Source: Delphinus delphis (lineage: Eukaryota; Chordata; Mammalia; Artiodactyla; Delphinidae). From it: DNA of 64,000 bases. The notes beneath the pieces are model-generated. The model saw nothing but the letters and a program-made list of their open reading frames with translations. It was not told where the DNA came from and did no database searches. Shown here piece by piece: positions 1 through 12,084 of this stretch. Position numbers and translations under genes: made by a program. Location: assembly GCF_949987515.2 (NCBI RefSeq), contig NC_082692.2:43802418-43866417 (forward strand), in the 5' to 3' direction. Each line of letters opens with the position of its first letter. Position 1 is the first letter of the stretch.

Positions 1-585
1 ACACAGAATATATGGAGAAGAACCAAATGGAAATTTTTAGAACTTAAAAATGTAATAACTGAAATAAAAACTCAGTGGATGAGACCAAGGAAGAGGACAG
101 AGGAAAGAATGAGTGAAGCAGAAAACAGAATCACAGAAATCACCCAGCCTGAATAATAGAAAATAGACTGAAAAAAATGAACAGAGCCCAGGGCCTGAGG
201 AACTATAATAAAAGAAAGTTCAAGTCACTGAGTCCCAGAAGGAGAGGAAAAATTGGCTGTGGCTGGAAAGTACTCAAACATTCTTGAAATAAAAAAGTTA
301 GAGAAATGGAGACCAGATTTGTGACCAGGATTGAGGAAGAGGCAGAGGTGGGAGAGGGGACGGGTGTGGCTATAAAAGGGCAGCATGAGGGGGTCCCTGT
401 GACGGAAACATTCCCTGTCTTGATGGCAGCCGTGTCAATTCCCTGCTCATGACGTTGTACCATAATTTTGCGAGATGCTACCACTGGGGAAACTGGGTGA
501 ATGATACAACGGGACCTCTGTATTCTGTTTTACAACTGCATGTGAATCTACAGTTATCTTAAAAGAAGTTAATTGAAAAAAAAAT
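1..585 (+). mobile_element. Old L1 copy: ORF1-like part joined to L1M-type 3' UTR
   Basis: Bases 1-290 resemble an L1 ORF1 region (GAAATCACCCAGCCTGAA, ACTGAAAAAAATGAACAGAG) with frame breaks. Bases 340-585 resemble the 3' UTR of old mammalian L1 (GTGTGGCTATAAAAGGGCA, ACAACTGCATGTGAATCTAC) and end A-rich. The intervening ORF2 is absent, so it is either internally deleted or two copies side by side. Identified by recognition only. Confidence 0.6.
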
Positions 586-2110
586 AACTCTGTGTGGGTA
601 ACCTCTCATCTGTAAGTCCTGTTTGCATTTTCTCTTTTAGATCTATGCTACCAAGTTGCCCTGGATGTACTGATTCATATTCCCATGAGCAGAGTTTGGC
701 TATCCCCTCATCAAAATGGGGTACATAATTTATTCTTTAATTATCTTTGTCAAGCTTATCAGTGAACTTTTCTTAATTATAAGGGCATAACCTGCCAGGG
801 CAGCCTAGCACAAAAGACAGCACTGATTAAGTCATTGTGATGGTTCCAATCTCACAGGTAAAAAATTACCAATTATATAAGTGAAAAATTCTTAATATTA
901 CTGAATTATTATTTGTTTACGTTTTTTTCTACCTATCATGAACCCACTTGCTTTCACCTTTACTAAGTAATGAATGAGTAAATGAATACTAAAGCTATTT
1001 GCAGGTCAAGTTCTTTTAGTCAACAAGTTTAGATAGGAAAAAATTAGATAATCATCTAAATATGGGCCAAAGCAGAAGTATAACAGGGGTTAAATAATAC
1101 TTTTACATTTACCTTTAAAAACCAATGGCATAAAGATGTGAAAAGGAAGATACGGTGTAACAGACCTTTACTTAATCTCTGGAAGTGCTATCAAACAAAA
1201 TCTGAATATAAACCAACATCTAACCCAAAATCATGCAAAGTCAGGCTGCTCTGAGACTCCCCTGGTGTCGGGACAGCCGTCACACTGTCATGTGTGAGGA
1301 CTGGATACATATCCCATGGGTCCTCCTCCAAGTGTCACACATCTGAGAAGATCGCTGACAGGCAAAGTTGCTCCAGACAGAAATGCAGAGCTTCAGTCGT
1401 CAGAGTGGGCGAGCTCCCCCATAGGGGCAGTACTTCTAAAATGACTCCACACGTTTATATATTCAAGCAGAAGTCCTTCTCTTTCCTATGTTTCCCATAA
1501 CGGCATGCATTGTTTTCTGAAGCCGCCTCGTGATTTGCACGTAGTGGTGTTAATAAATATTCTGCCCACTAATTCATTACTTTTGCTGCTACGGGGACAA
1601 GTCAGAACAATGTGAACTCCAGAAGGAATCTTGATAAGCCATTTGAAAAACTCTATCTTCATCTGGTTCAATAATTGTTACATGACTTAGTTTCAAATGG
1701 AACTACTCATTAGCAATTGCTGATCAATGTGAAAGAAAAAAAATTTCATCAACTAATTCAGCAGCTTCAGATGTGGAAAAAGAAATCGTCACAACAAACA
1801 AGTGGAAGAGTCTGATCATTCGCTTTCAAGCCGCACATGGTGGAACTCCAGGGTAAAGCTCTACTATGTGATGCGCTCAGCACAAAACTGAGAAAAAATA
1901 GTACAGCCCTTTCTACCAGAGTGCAAATGTTGCAAGATATCAAGAATAAAATTTAACAGGAATTGTTTTTCTTCTACTGGTCCCTGAAAAAAATAAAGTG
2001 ATGCCCCCACCCCTCTTGTTTGTGTTCAGGCTATTTTTAGGATTTATACGACAGTCCTCATAAAGAAAGGCAGATTGCTGGTGTTAATATTAGTTTAATA
2101 ATAAGTCTCC

Positions 2111-2211
2111 CTTTCTGGAAGAAAAAAAACAAAAAGCATCCAATGAAAACCAGTATGATGATACTTTCTGGAAGAAAAAAAAAAGCATCCAATGAAAACC
2201 AGTATGATGAC
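2111..2211. repeat. Two-copy tandem duplication, 53-base period
   Basis: A unit starting CTTTCTGGAAGAAAAAA and ending CCAGTATGATGA occurs at 2111-2163 and again from 2164. The copies differ mainly in the length and purity of the A-run (the first has an internal C). The near identity points to a recent duplication. Confidence 0.9.
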
Positions 2212-2819
2212 ACCATCCAAGTTGCCAAAACTCAAAGCTGAAACTCAAACACTGTTTCTTGAACCAAGGCAAATATTTGCTCTGCTAAAAGAAAACAAGA
2301 CTTTAAGCAGAAATTTCCCTCTGTCCTTTGAAAGGTTTTTTTATTAAATTAGAAAATATTTAATGTCCAACAATGAAAGGAGTAGTCCCAGGGTCTACAT
2401 GAAGCAATTTACAGTCAAGCAAGGCGTTTTTATTTAGGTCTGTGACTCTTTCAAACAACTACTTAATGTGAGTATTTCTAACAGACCATGAAATGGCTTA
2501 TTTCACATGCGAGTAACATGGACAGCAAGCGCCCTATACCAAATTTTAATAAATTTGTTTACTACTCATACAAGTAGTAAAAAAATAACTTCAAATGAAT
2601 TGTAGAGAGTGTTAGCATCCTTAACTGCATCCTGGGAAATATTCTAATACGCATCATCCCTGGAGTCCAACCATCAACCCCAGCTACTGTAATTCCTAGT
2701 ATAGTTGAACTAGTATTTCAGAAACTTCCTACAAGTTGGTGAAAAACATTTTAATTGGCTAATCTCTAAATATTCCTGAAAAACACACTGTAAAACAGTA
2801 ACTGCCAACATTCTACTGA

Positions 2820-3015
2820 ACACACTGTTCTAAGTGCTTAAACATGCAAGAATATACAGTTGCTGTCAGGATAAAAGGGCATAATGTGGGTATTACCACT
2901 AATCCCATTTACAGCCGAGGAAGCCAAGGCAGAGAGAGGTTAACTGACTCACCAGAGGTTACCCAGCTTGTAAATGTCGGGTCTGAGATTCAAACCATGG
3001 TGGTCTGACCCCAGA
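2820..3015 (-). mobile_element. MIR SINE, reverse orientation
   Basis: The segment contains CACTGTTCTAAGTGCTTA, GCAGAGAGAGGTTAACTGAC and GGTCTGACCCCAGAGCC, the reverse complement of the MIR body. Diverged, as expected for this old mammalian SINE. Confidence 0.8.
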
Positions 3016-5116
3016 GCCTATACTTGCGGTTGCCCTGTTACATCCCTCGTGCTTGTACACAATTTGGGTTCAGTCACTCAAAATATTCATGGGATTTCAC
3101 CAATATCGGCTCAAATACCACAACAGTCAATAAGTGGTGGGTTTTCAGTTACTATTTAAACGTTTCTCCCATGTCTGACAAACTGCTTTTGTACTTATCT
3201 AGAAAGTTTCTCTTGCGTGGAAGCAGAGGTTTAAGAAAGACAGAGTGATAAGCAAACTTTAACCTCCAGGACATCCTATTATTCCCTTCCCCTGGCGAGG
3301 GTCTTAGCGCTTGCTTTCTTTTGATTAGCATTTCCTTCCATTTTTCTTCACATTATTCATAACCCAGCCCATATTTTCCCGCCGTAAACAAATCTCACTT
3401 CCGTGGGGGAGGTTTCCTTCTAGTTCTTTAAAAGAAATTAATTGGTGTTATTTTTCTCCCAGGCTGATCCCTAATGACCCAATGAACTGTTTATTTTAAT
3501 TGCACCCATGTGCCTTTATATTGGGGGGTTATGAAGGCCCAATAAAATAAGGAAGGCAATTAGAACTCCCAGAGAGTGCCTGGGATGCCCAGACCCAGTG
3601 AAATACACACTTTAGCACCTTCTGATAATTGCACATTTATAAGAGGCAAAGGACAACAAAATGCTCTGGGGTTTAAACAATCACAGTGATCTGAATTCAG
3701 GCTGTAAGTCTGTACGTCTTTCAAGCAAAAGCTCCTTTCCCCATTTCCACATGGGTCATTTGGTGCAGTGAGCAATTAGAGAAAGAAAGCAGCAAAGCTA
3801 GGTTACTTTGTGTAGGTTTAACATGCAAAAATACCCACAGTTTCTAACTCAGATAATGGCAGGCATTGTGAGAAGGAGGCAGCTGTTTTGCTTTTTTCTA
3901 AAGCTCACAATCACTATTTACTAAGCTGCCTTATTCCACTCAGATTTTTCTTAAAACTTATGAATGGGCCCAATTAAAAAAAAATCCTCTTCAGAATATT
4001 GATGCCTGCAAATCTGCAGAGTCAGACTCAGGAGCTTATTAACTGGTCACAATGAATGTACACCGTCCTCAGGCATCTGCCAATAATTGAGGCTGTTCCA
4101 TTATTTCCAAAATAATAATAAACATCACTCTACTTTACCTAAGGCTCTTGGCCCTATGATCTCAAAATTCAGTGACACATCTTTTCAAAACTGCTATGTG
4201 ATACAGAATTAACATGAAAAATCTAACCACGTCACATCAGAAGTTTTTTGAGAACTAAATGTATACCGGACGGATATGAAGCACACACTAACGAGAAGGT
4301 ATCTGGATGCCCCCTTCCCTCCTCTCTTCAGACCTCAGCCCTTTTCCACGTTTGCCTGACATCTTCCATGTCAATCAACACCCTCTGTGATGGTGGCCTG
4401 ACTGTTCACAATGTCCCTACATGGTTGCTGAATTCCAAAATGCAGGTTATACCAGTATAAAGGAGGCAGGCCTGTACATAAACAATCTTAATGTCAAAAG
4501 ATGGAAACATCTGAAGAGAAAGCTGCTTGGAAAACAGGACATTCAGTTATTTTCAATCTAGTTGAATTTAGTCCGGTTATTCGGGGACAAAGCATCAAAT
4601 CTATAAATTTAAAAACTACCAAGTCATTTGCAAGGCCCATATCCTCACTCCATCACTCGTGGTTGGGTATGTCAGGGGAGGGATCTGGAAGGAGTAGCTC
4701 TTAATAAAACAAGATGTGCCTAAGGTATGCAGAAAAAGATGGACTGCTGTCAGATCATGTCCACGGTTCAGGTGGAGAAGAAACAGAATGGTAGATGATT
4801 TGTTTAGACAACGTAAAACAAATCATACAAAATATGCAGTTCATATCCAAGTCTAAAGATTTTTTTTGCACCATTCCTTTTGTATTTCATGGATACATTA
4901 TCACTGGATAAAGAGAAAACAAGTATTTTAGTATCAAACTGTACTCTGGTCCTAATTCCAAACATCTATAAATGGGCAAGGTTATAAAACAATTTTCAGT
5001 GATATATTAGGTCCTTTCTAAACTTGTTAATTATGAGTTTAGAAACTATTCTTTTGAGTGCAAAACTAAATCTCTGCCAAACCAGAAAGACAGGTACCAG
5101 TGTGTTCTTAAATTTG

Positions 5117-5118
<2 letters not shown>

Positions 5119-5196
<78 letters not shown>

Positions 5197-5212
5197 GAGA
5201 GAGAGAGGGAGA
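5119..5212. repeat. (GA)n microsatellite
   Basis: About 94 bases of GA repeats with two GGGA interruptions in the 3' part. On the transcribed strand of DST this is a (TC)n polypyrimidine tract. Confidence 0.97.
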
Positions 5213-5414
5213 TATTTCCTGATCCTTTCAGTTTACTTGCCCAAGTCTCACAGGCCTTACGGTTGGAAATATCCTCATACTTCTATTTTGCTGCAATAAT
5301 GGCGCCTTCCTTCGGATTACTGAAGGAGGTTAGAAAAAAATGGATCACCTCCTTCCTTAGGATTTTTCCTCTCTGCCTGATTTATAAAGAGTCCCTTTAG
5401 GGAGGTAGAATGAG

Positions 5415-5540
5415 ATCTACCTTAATCTACCAGGATTAAGTCCTGGTTACAACTCCACCACACACTAGCTGTGGGACCCCAGGCAGGTCACCTCCCCACA
5501 CACTGCATATGCTCCTCCCAGCTCTAAACGGTACATCTCA
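5415..5540 (+). mobile_element. MIR-like fragment
   Basis: Partial similarity to the MIR core (CACACTAGCTGTGGGACC, CAGGCAGGTCACCT). The ends are unclear and the identification is tentative. Confidence 0.5.
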
Positions 5541-6169
5541 GCCTTAATGGAAAGGTATTCTCTTCTTTCCTTTTTTTTTTAAAATTGGCTTAAGTGAATT
5601 TTATTGGTTTTCTTTGTTACTGGAGGTATTCCATTGGGCTGACTTGCAGGCATTTCAAAGGAATGCACATACAAGTACAGAATAAATACATATAAACAAC
5701 CAGAAGATATTAATATATCAATAGCACTAATATTAGTTATGACCTACTGGTAGTGAGATACTTTTACTAAACAATCTCCCCCTCTCTCACAAGGAAGGCT
5801 TGAAGGATACAGACCACAGTGTTTGCATGTTCTTGCTTCCACGAGTTTTTCTGTATTCTTTCACAAGGTCTTGAAACTTTCAGTAAGGAATGATTTTATC
5901 CGGAAAAAAACCCCAATAATTGTTATTTTCCCACAGGGTATATGTTTTAGATTCGAGAAAACACAGACCAACCTGTGGAAAACATTTGCAAAACTCTGAA
6001 TAGAACTGGGCTACAGTTAATGACCTTGGCACCTGGCAGAGCTTACAAACCGGTAGGCGCTCAGCCTGTCACCTGCCCTTGAAAGCAGCTCCTTTGCCCC
6101 TTTCCTGTTTGCCCACTTCTGTTCCCTTCTAACCTTAGAAGAACCTAATTATAGGAAGGCGATCACTAA

Positions 6170-6614
6170 GCAACTGAAACTAACTCCTGACTTACGTTCT
6201 CCTGAAAGCGCACCATGCCTTGTCTAACCTGTGGATTCTTTTCCTACGTTTTAAGAAGTAAGAATGAAGAATTAAGCAATTAAAAATGACTAGCTCTCTA
6301 CCCCCAACAGTCCCCTTAGCAATCCTGCAGGAGATCATGGGGGCAAGATAACATGGGAAGAGAGAGTCAGCCAGTCTGCCCTCCATGGACAAGGATGCAG
6401 AACCCAACCTCCTGCCTCGATGATTCACTGAGATTCTTTTCCCTTTACAAACTGTCATGGCTGAGCAGAATCTTCAGAATTGGTCTCTGGACACAAGTCC
6501 ACCTTCTCCCCAGACTGCTGGCTTTTCTGATTAAAGCACTTTCCTTTCTACTGACACTTGCCTCTCGAGTTATTGGCTTATGAGCAGTAAGCAGCCGAAC
6601 CTCGGTTTGGTTAC
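6170..6614 (+). mobile_element. LTR-like sequence, possible solo LTR
   Basis: The 3' half reads like the end of an endogenous retrovirus LTR: TGATTAAAGCACTTTCC, then ACACTTGCCTCTCGAGTTAT, then CAGCCGAACCTCGGTTTGG and a terminal TTACA. No internal retroviral coding sequence is next to it. The left boundary is a guess and I did not identify a target-site duplication. Confidence 0.45.
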
Positions 6615-7881
6615 ACCCTTATTACTGTCTTCCTTCCCCAAACTAGCCAACCACAGTCAGCTTCTCAAGAAAATTCTACTCCCAAGAGGACAGAATATTT
6701 GTCGTGCTATTTAGAGAAGTCTTCAGTGCCAACTATGAAAGGTCGAAAGAAATCTTGGTGAAAAACAATCCAACTCTTTTCAAATAGTTGAATAAACTTC
6801 ACAAATAAACACGCTTATTATCCTATGATAATGAGGCATACAAATTCCTCCAAACTTTGAAAACAGAGCCATGCAAACGCATTCCTCAGGCATGAAGGCC
6901 TCCCTCACAAAAATGTCTGAGGCAGGCCTTTTGCTATCGTTGTATTCCATCGGCTTTTGTGATTCCAGAGCACGGCACTGAAATGAGGAGTGAGGCGCCA
7001 TGTTTTAGAACTAGACAAATTACACTTTTACGGCAACCTTAGAGAATGAATTTTGGATGCTCTACACGAGCTGCTTGATTTGTGTTTCTTGCTTTTGGCT
7101 GGGATGTGCAAAGGCTGAGTCATCCACCTTCCCAAGCCCTGTTCCACAGTACACAGCAAAACCCTACTAACTCTGTCAGAGCAAGTCTGCAACAAGAGGC
7201 TGATGACTTAATATAAATATTCAGAGATTTCCATAAAAGTTAATCAAAACATGTATTACAAGCTTCTAGATCCAGGACCCCCCCCCCTTTTTGCCCACAG
7301 TCTTCTGAGAGAGCTGTGGCTAAGGGGTGGGGTCTATAAAACTCTCTGGAACCAGCAACCATACAAGTTGCAGACAGGTCAGCAACGATCATTTTTTCCC
7401 CTTTCAGTCATCTTCAGAAAAAAAATACATCACCAACACAACTGTTTCCTTTTTAGAAAGAATTCAGCCTTTCTTTGCCATGTACATCAAGGAACAGTTA
7501 ATAGTGACTTACACGATAACTCAAAATATTTACTCACACACAGATTAGACGCAGCCAGGGCATAAAATTAACATGAGCAGCATGCACACATGTACACAAA
7601 AGGCATTTTGTCTGGACGGCAGGAGAACGGTGCTAGTCCTGCCGGTGGCTGACTTGCTGAGCCTGGGAGACCAGGAGGTAGATGGCTGCCAACAATGTAG
7701 AGATGAGCCTTGCCCGGCACTCAGATGTCCAAGTACCCCAGCTAAATGCTTTTCAAACCCCTTCCGTTGTGGAAGCATAACCAATGAATGGAAATACCAC
7801 CCACCATCATCTCTGATCAGGTGGAGGCCCTGGGAGCAAGTGGAGGAAACGAACTGCCTGGACGCCCAAGTGTTCGCCTAC

Positions 7882-8088
7882 CTGCTGGGACCTCAGGATG
7901 GCCGCGTCAATCTCCTCCACCTTCTGTGTGACGGTGTCGCTCACCAAGCGGTAGCGGTCATTGTCCTCGGCCACCATTTTTTCCAGCCCTTCCCTCGCCC
8001 TCCAGGGCACCAGCTCCAGGAGAGCAGAGCTCACTTCGTTAAGGGAGTCCAGCAGGGCTTTGCTGCTCTTAGCTTCCTTCTTTAGCTC
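7882..8088 (-). CDS. DST: DST exon v21 (69 codons), spectrin repeat
   Basis: The acceptor is TGTTTCCAG and the donor is CAGCAG|GTAGGC; the exon is 207 nt in phase 0-0. It encodes [20 protein letters not shown], then [20 protein letters not shown] and [20 protein letters not shown], ending ILRSQQ. The [13 protein letters not shown] block is almost invariant between DST and MACF1. It is the last exon in the window; the next one must lie beyond position 1. Confidence 0.97.
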
Positions 8089-8992
8089 CTGGAAACAGAA
8101 GGAAGAAAACAAAAACTTGTGGGAAACGCCAAGTCTGAACGGGCTTCTCCTCTAACTGTCCTTGGGGCTAAAGTCCTTCACAGGCCAACGTGATGCATGG
8201 ATCACCTTAGTGCCAGTTACCCCAGTTCTATACCCCTTGGTTACTTAAAGCTATTTTGCAGAAAGGAAAGTGTTCCCTGAGAAGTTCCAAAGAACACTTC
8301 CTTGGTCAACATGGCAAGACTTTAGCTTTGAAATGTAATATAAATGTTTAAAAATTGGGAACCCGAACCTGGCAAGTTAACCCAGCAAGTTAATCCAGCT
8401 TGCTGGTAACCTTGAAGTAATCAGGTACCAGAAAACTAAAGAGGAAAGTCCAAACCAGAATCAAGTGACCCTCAAAACAAGGACACACTGGCTTTAAATC
8501 ATCCCAGTTGAATCATTATAGGCTCAGTGGACCTGACCTCCCGGACTGCCTTCACCCATGTGTGATCGTACTTCAGGATGATAAAAACCGAGGCGGACAA
8601 CTCTAAGAAGGATGATCAGCATGAGAGAATACCACTCTTGCAATATAATTAGAAAAGCCACCTCATGCTTGGCATCTATCTTATAAAGGTATCACTATTC
8701 TAACCAAATTATGTGTATCTCTGAAACAGTGATCATTTTCTTTTTTTTTTCTGTTTTCATCATTCTGTTTCTATAAGATTCGAGAAACAAATGACAATAT
8801 GCTGTTTTCACGTCTGGGCTCCTAAAAGTTTAAATAGCTGATCTGCTGCCAATTTCTGTTGGGTCCACGTCCACCAAGGCATCCGTAAGTATATTAGTAA
8901 TGACACGTGATAAATATCACTTTGCCCCTGTGTGAATAAGGCTCCCTGAGAGATAACAAGCAGATCCAAAGAGTGTATAAATCGGAGCGTAC
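8089..8992 (-). other. DST: Intron v20-v21
   Basis: 904 bases with GT-AG ends. A pyrimidine run near 8740 is present. I recognise no repeat family or exon in it. Confidence 0.85.
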
Positions 8993-9234
8993 TTTTTGCC
9001 TCGCGTGTGCTTGGCTGGAGGCTTCTCCCTTCAGAACCTGCGTTTCGTATGCAAGCAACTCGACCTCCACCTTGTCCAGCCAGGCGCACAGCTCCTCGTG
9101 CGTGGAGTGCAGTCGCCTCGCGAGCTGCAGTGCCTGGTCCAGGGTCTTGGCGACGTCCGCGCTCAGTTTAGTGATGTCTTGGTACCTCGCTTTAATGGCT
9201 TCCAATTTATCTTGAATTATTAAAACTTCATCAC
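8993..9234 (-). CDS. DST: DST exon v20 (242 nt), spectrin repeat
   Basis: The acceptor is ATTCTAG and the donor is CAAAAA|GTACGC. Two bases complete Gly, then the exon reads [20 protein letters not shown], then [20 protein letters not shown] and [20 protein letters not shown], ending HARQK. Trp in [13 protein letters not shown] marks the repeat core. The last ten residues (SSQAHARQK) look more variable than the rest. Confidence 0.96.
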
Positions 9235-9469
9235 CTAGAATTTCAAAGGCATGTCATATCTCGTGAAAGGGGAAGAAGAGTTCTTCAGCTAAAGAAGTTC
9301 TGACCCAAGAAAAGCCCTTTCCTAGGTTTGAATTTTTCTGAGGATATCTGGAGAGTGTAAACAGTTCTGAAAATGCAAATATAAAAACTGTAAAGGGCTA
9401 TGTGGAATGCACCACCTTTGCAACTATTTGTATGGTCTTTCCGTTTTCAAGCATCGGGGTTAAAAACTG

Positions 9470-9640
9470 CCTAGGTTTGCATACTGAGTTTGTGGCTTAC
9501 TACCTTGCACAAGATACCTCACCTCTCTCTGTGCCCCTGGTTACTTATCATTACGAATAGAACCTACTTCATAAAGTTGTGATAAAAATTCAATGAGTTT
9601 ATATTTGCAAAATGTTTAGAATAGTGACTGCCAAATACAT
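9470..9640 (+). mobile_element. MIR SINE fragment
   Basis: The order of segments resembles MIR: a CTTGCACAAGATACCTCACC block, then CCTACTTCATAAAGTTGTGA, then CAATGAGTTTATATTTGCAA. Diverged. Confidence 0.65.
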
Positions 9641-9698
9641 ACATTTATATATGTATAATCTATGCATGTGTATGTGTGTGTTAAAAATAATAAACTCA

Positions 9699-9912
9699 GG
9701 GCTTCCCTGGTGGCGCAGTGGTTGAGAGTCCGCCTGCCGATGCAGGGGACACGGGTTCGTGCCCCGGTCCGGGAAGATCCCACATGCCGCGGAGCGGCCG
9801 GGCTCGTGAGCCATGGCCGCTGAGCCTGCGCATCTGGAGCCTGTGCTCCGCAACGGGAAAGGCCACAACAGTGAGAGGCCCACGTACCGCAGAAAAAAAA
9901 AAAAATAATAAT
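9699..9912 (+). mobile_element. CHR-type tRNA-derived SINE (short form)
   Basis: It starts GGGCTTCCCTGGTGGCGCAG with Pol III A and B boxes and continues with the GAGCCATGGCCGCTGAGCC body and an A-rich tail. It is flanked by a perfect 13-base target-site duplication, AATAATAAACTCA, at 9686-9698 and 9913-9925. This family is restricted to whales and hippos. Confidence 0.93.
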
Positions 9913-10573
9913 AATAATAAACTCACCTGCACTATTCCAATAGATCCTCACCTGCCTCTATTTAATTTTCAGACACACAGAGAAATTGTGTCCTGGGCTT
10001 CAGAGTCCAAGTGCAAGGCTCTCGATACTATATCAAATTCTTCCCATTCATAATGAATGGTACCTGTCCCCCACCACACACATGTGCTGAATTGGATATA
10101 AATACAATGCGACATTCCTACAGCCAAAGGAATTACTAAAACAAGGTAATATCTGTTTTCTTGGTGAGTTCAAGCACAGAGAAATGAAACCTGGGTATAG
10201 TCACAGTATGTGTCACTGAATGCCATCTATCTTAAAAATTTAAAAAGCTGTCTACAACCTATGTGCTCATCTAGAACAACTGCCTTCCACAAGTGGAAAA
10301 CTAATGTCACTCTGCCATGGGATTCTCTGACCAATGCTTGGTGTTATGAGTAATACACAAAACTTCCATTAAAAACTCAGTGAGATCATGAGAAAAACAA
10401 TGAAATCATAGTCTAAAACCCCCTCGGTCGGCCTTCAAAGCATTCTCCAGGATGAAATCTTGGAGTGGCCCCAAAATTCGAGTGTGCTTTGTGTTTTTCC
10501 CCCATCTCTAAAATATTTTGAAAGCAACACAAAATACTCACGTCATGAGGATTTGATTTGAAAGGTATCTCAC

Positions 10574-10658
10574 CTGTTGTTCGTTTAAGTAGTTCTAAAC
10601 CATTTAGTAAGGCCTGATCTACATTTTGTTTTCTGAGTAGGATGTCCTCTTGCAGAAC
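10574..10658 (-). CDS. DST: DST exon v19, 85-nt exon in spectrin repeat
   Basis: The acceptor is GTGTTTTAG and the donor is CAACAG|GTGAGA. It encodes [20 protein letters not shown], then LELLKRTT, leaving one base (G). It is short but is bounded by good splice sites and its phase fits v18 (phase 0) and v20 (needs one base). It was found by splice-site reading because it is too small to stand out as an open frame. Confidence 0.94.
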
Positions 10659-10984
10659 CTAAAACACAGGTATCATTTTCATGCGGGGGGAAAAGAAATT
10701 TAAATAAGCATTGGCATTATCAGTTAATCTTATTTGAGGAAACACCTTTTCAAATATTCCTCACTGTTCTCATGTTTACCCAACTTTTTACCACCACTGT
10801 GCCCATGTCTCAGTTCACCTATCATAATTCACTCCCCTCTTCAAAAAATGGGCGATGTGGAGACACTGGAGTACTGGTTAATTATGGGCCTTTGTATACA
10901 AAGATGAAATAACAAAATAAAAGTCAACAATCCAGCTATTGGATAAATTAAATCTCTTCTTACATGTGACTTCATTAAAAGTAA

Positions 10985-11258
10985 CTGAATACAACACTAC
11001 TTACTATATATAAAATAGATAAACGACAAGGACCTACAGTACAGCACAGGGAACTCTGCTCAATACTTCGTAATAACCTATATGGGAAAAGAATCTGAAA
11101 AAGTGTATATATATATACACATATATACACACACATATATATATATGTGTGGGGTGTGTGTGTGTGTGTATATATATATACACACACTGAATCCCTATGC
11201 TGTACACCTGAAACTAACACAACATTGTAAATCAACTATACTTCAATTTAAAAAAAGT
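10985..11258 (+). mobile_element. L1 3' end
   Basis: Cetartiodactyl L1 3' UTR signature: AGCACAGGGAACTCTGCTCA, then CTGTACACCTGAAACTAACA, then AACATTGTAAATCAACTATA and an A-run. A TA/CA/GT microsatellite (11107-11186) has grown within it. Confidence 0.88.
11107..11186. repeat. Compound TA/CA/GT microsatellite
   Basis: Alternating TA runs, CA runs and a GTGTGGGGTGTGTGTG segment. The left TA/CA part and the right GT/TA part are partly complementary and could fold back. Confidence 0.9.
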
Positions 11259-11399
11259 CACTGTATACATAGGTAATGTCTTATTTGAGTACAGCAACTC
11301 ACCTAAATCATAGTGAACATAAAATAATACAGAAATAACGAAGACTGAGAAAATGAGGACAACTGAAATGAAAAAATAAAGTAAAATAAATCAAAATAC

Positions 11400-11726
11400 C
11401 CGCAGCTCAGCCTGCTGTGTCCACAGCCCCTCAGGGCTGGAATCCTGGACCGAGAGCCTCCTCAGCTTGTCATGCACTTCACTCAGCCAGTTCATCAGCT
11501 CCACTTCATCTTCCCCAAAAATCTTAGCATTACACAGAGCCTGCTGGAGAAGCTCAGACCTGCCGTGGCTTTTCTCTTGAATCTCAATGTACCACACTTG
11601 AGAGGAGTCTAATTTACTCTGCACCATATCTTTATCCTCCCTGGAGCTCAAAACCTTTAAGGACTGGCCAATGCTAATGGCCTGGTGTAAATGTTTATTA
11701 TGATGGTTGATGTCATCTTCTAAGGC
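11400..11726 (-). CDS. DST: DST exon v18 (109 codons), spectrin repeats
   Basis: The acceptor is CTTTATTTAG and the donor is CTGCGG|GTATTT; the exon is 327 nt in phase 0-0. It starts ALEDDI, then shows LKVLSSREDKDMVQSKLDSS, QVWYIEIQEKSHGRSELLQQ and ELMNWLSEVHDKLRRLSVQD, ending QQAELR. It completes one repeat and opens the next (Trp in ELMNWLSEV). The downstream intron carries an L1 3' end. Confidence 0.96.
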
Positions 11727-11924
11727 CTAAATAAAGTTTAAAAAAGGAAACAAAAAGAATGGACAAATAAAAATGACAACATAAATTGAACAAAAAGCTG
11801 ACACATGAAATGGGTCTAAGGTTGCACTGATGCATCACACAACAGTACAAAACTCAAATGCATGTCATAAAACCACAAAGGGCACGGAAAACTGGATCTC
11901 ACTAACGTGTGATGGGAACCTTAC

Positions 11925-12084
11925 TTTGTGCTGGGCAATTTGTTCCTCCAGCTTGGATGCTTGGGTTCCAATGGGTTCGCTATTCGCCAGCCTCTTTTCT
12001 GTGGTTGTCAGCCACTCATTCAGTGGTTCTAAGGTTTCGTGAAACTGCTGTGCTACCACTGAGATACCTTCCAACTGACGATTC
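11925..12084 (-). CDS. DST: DST exon v17 (160 nt), spectrin repeat
   Basis: The acceptor is CGTTTTCAG and the donor is CACAAA|GTAAGG. One base completes Arg, then 53 codons read [20 protein letters not shown], then [20 protein letters not shown], ending QIAQHK. It shows the conserved [12 protein letters not shown] helix of a spectrin repeat. The intron to the next exon is only 198 bases. Confidence 0.97.

Larger units (their letters stand above)
1..7881 (-). other. DST: DST intron after v21 (partial)
   Basis: No coding exon was found here. The sequence continuing the frame after v21 does not appear, so this intron is at least 7.9 kb. It holds an old L1 copy, MIR fragments, a 53-base tandem duplication, a GA microsatellite and an LTR-like block, each listed separately. 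The rest is unique A+T-rich sequence in which I see nothing further. Confidence 0.85.
9235..10573 (-). other. DST: Intron v19-v20
   Basis: 1,339 bases with GT-AG ends. It holds a MIR fragment (9470-9640) and a full-length CHR-type SINE (9699-9912). No exon signal was seen in the remainder. Confidence 0.85.
10659..11399 (-). other. DST: Intron v18-v19
   Basis: 741 bases with GT-AG ends. It contains an L1 3' end with an internal TA/CA/GT simple repeat; otherwise unique sequence. Confidence 0.85.

Noticed and set aside
5024..5299. Forward open frame with a long Arg-Glu repeat.
   Set aside because: It is only the translation of the GA microsatellite and flanks.
7573..8085. Forward open frame of 170 codons overlapping exon v21.
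   Set aside because: It is antisense to a well-supported coding exon, whose codon bias leaves the other strand open. It has no recognisable domain.
9699..9770. Possible tRNA genes at the heads of the SINEs.
   Set aside because: They contain Pol III A and B boxes but are SINE heads with tails and target-site duplications. The cloverleaf is degraded, so they are not tRNA genes.
9718..10053. Forward and reverse open frames around 9.6-10.0 kb, and similar ones at 30.7, 39.8, 46.3 and 54.3 kb.
   Set aside because: All are translations of CHR-type SINEs, which are G+C rich and non-coding.
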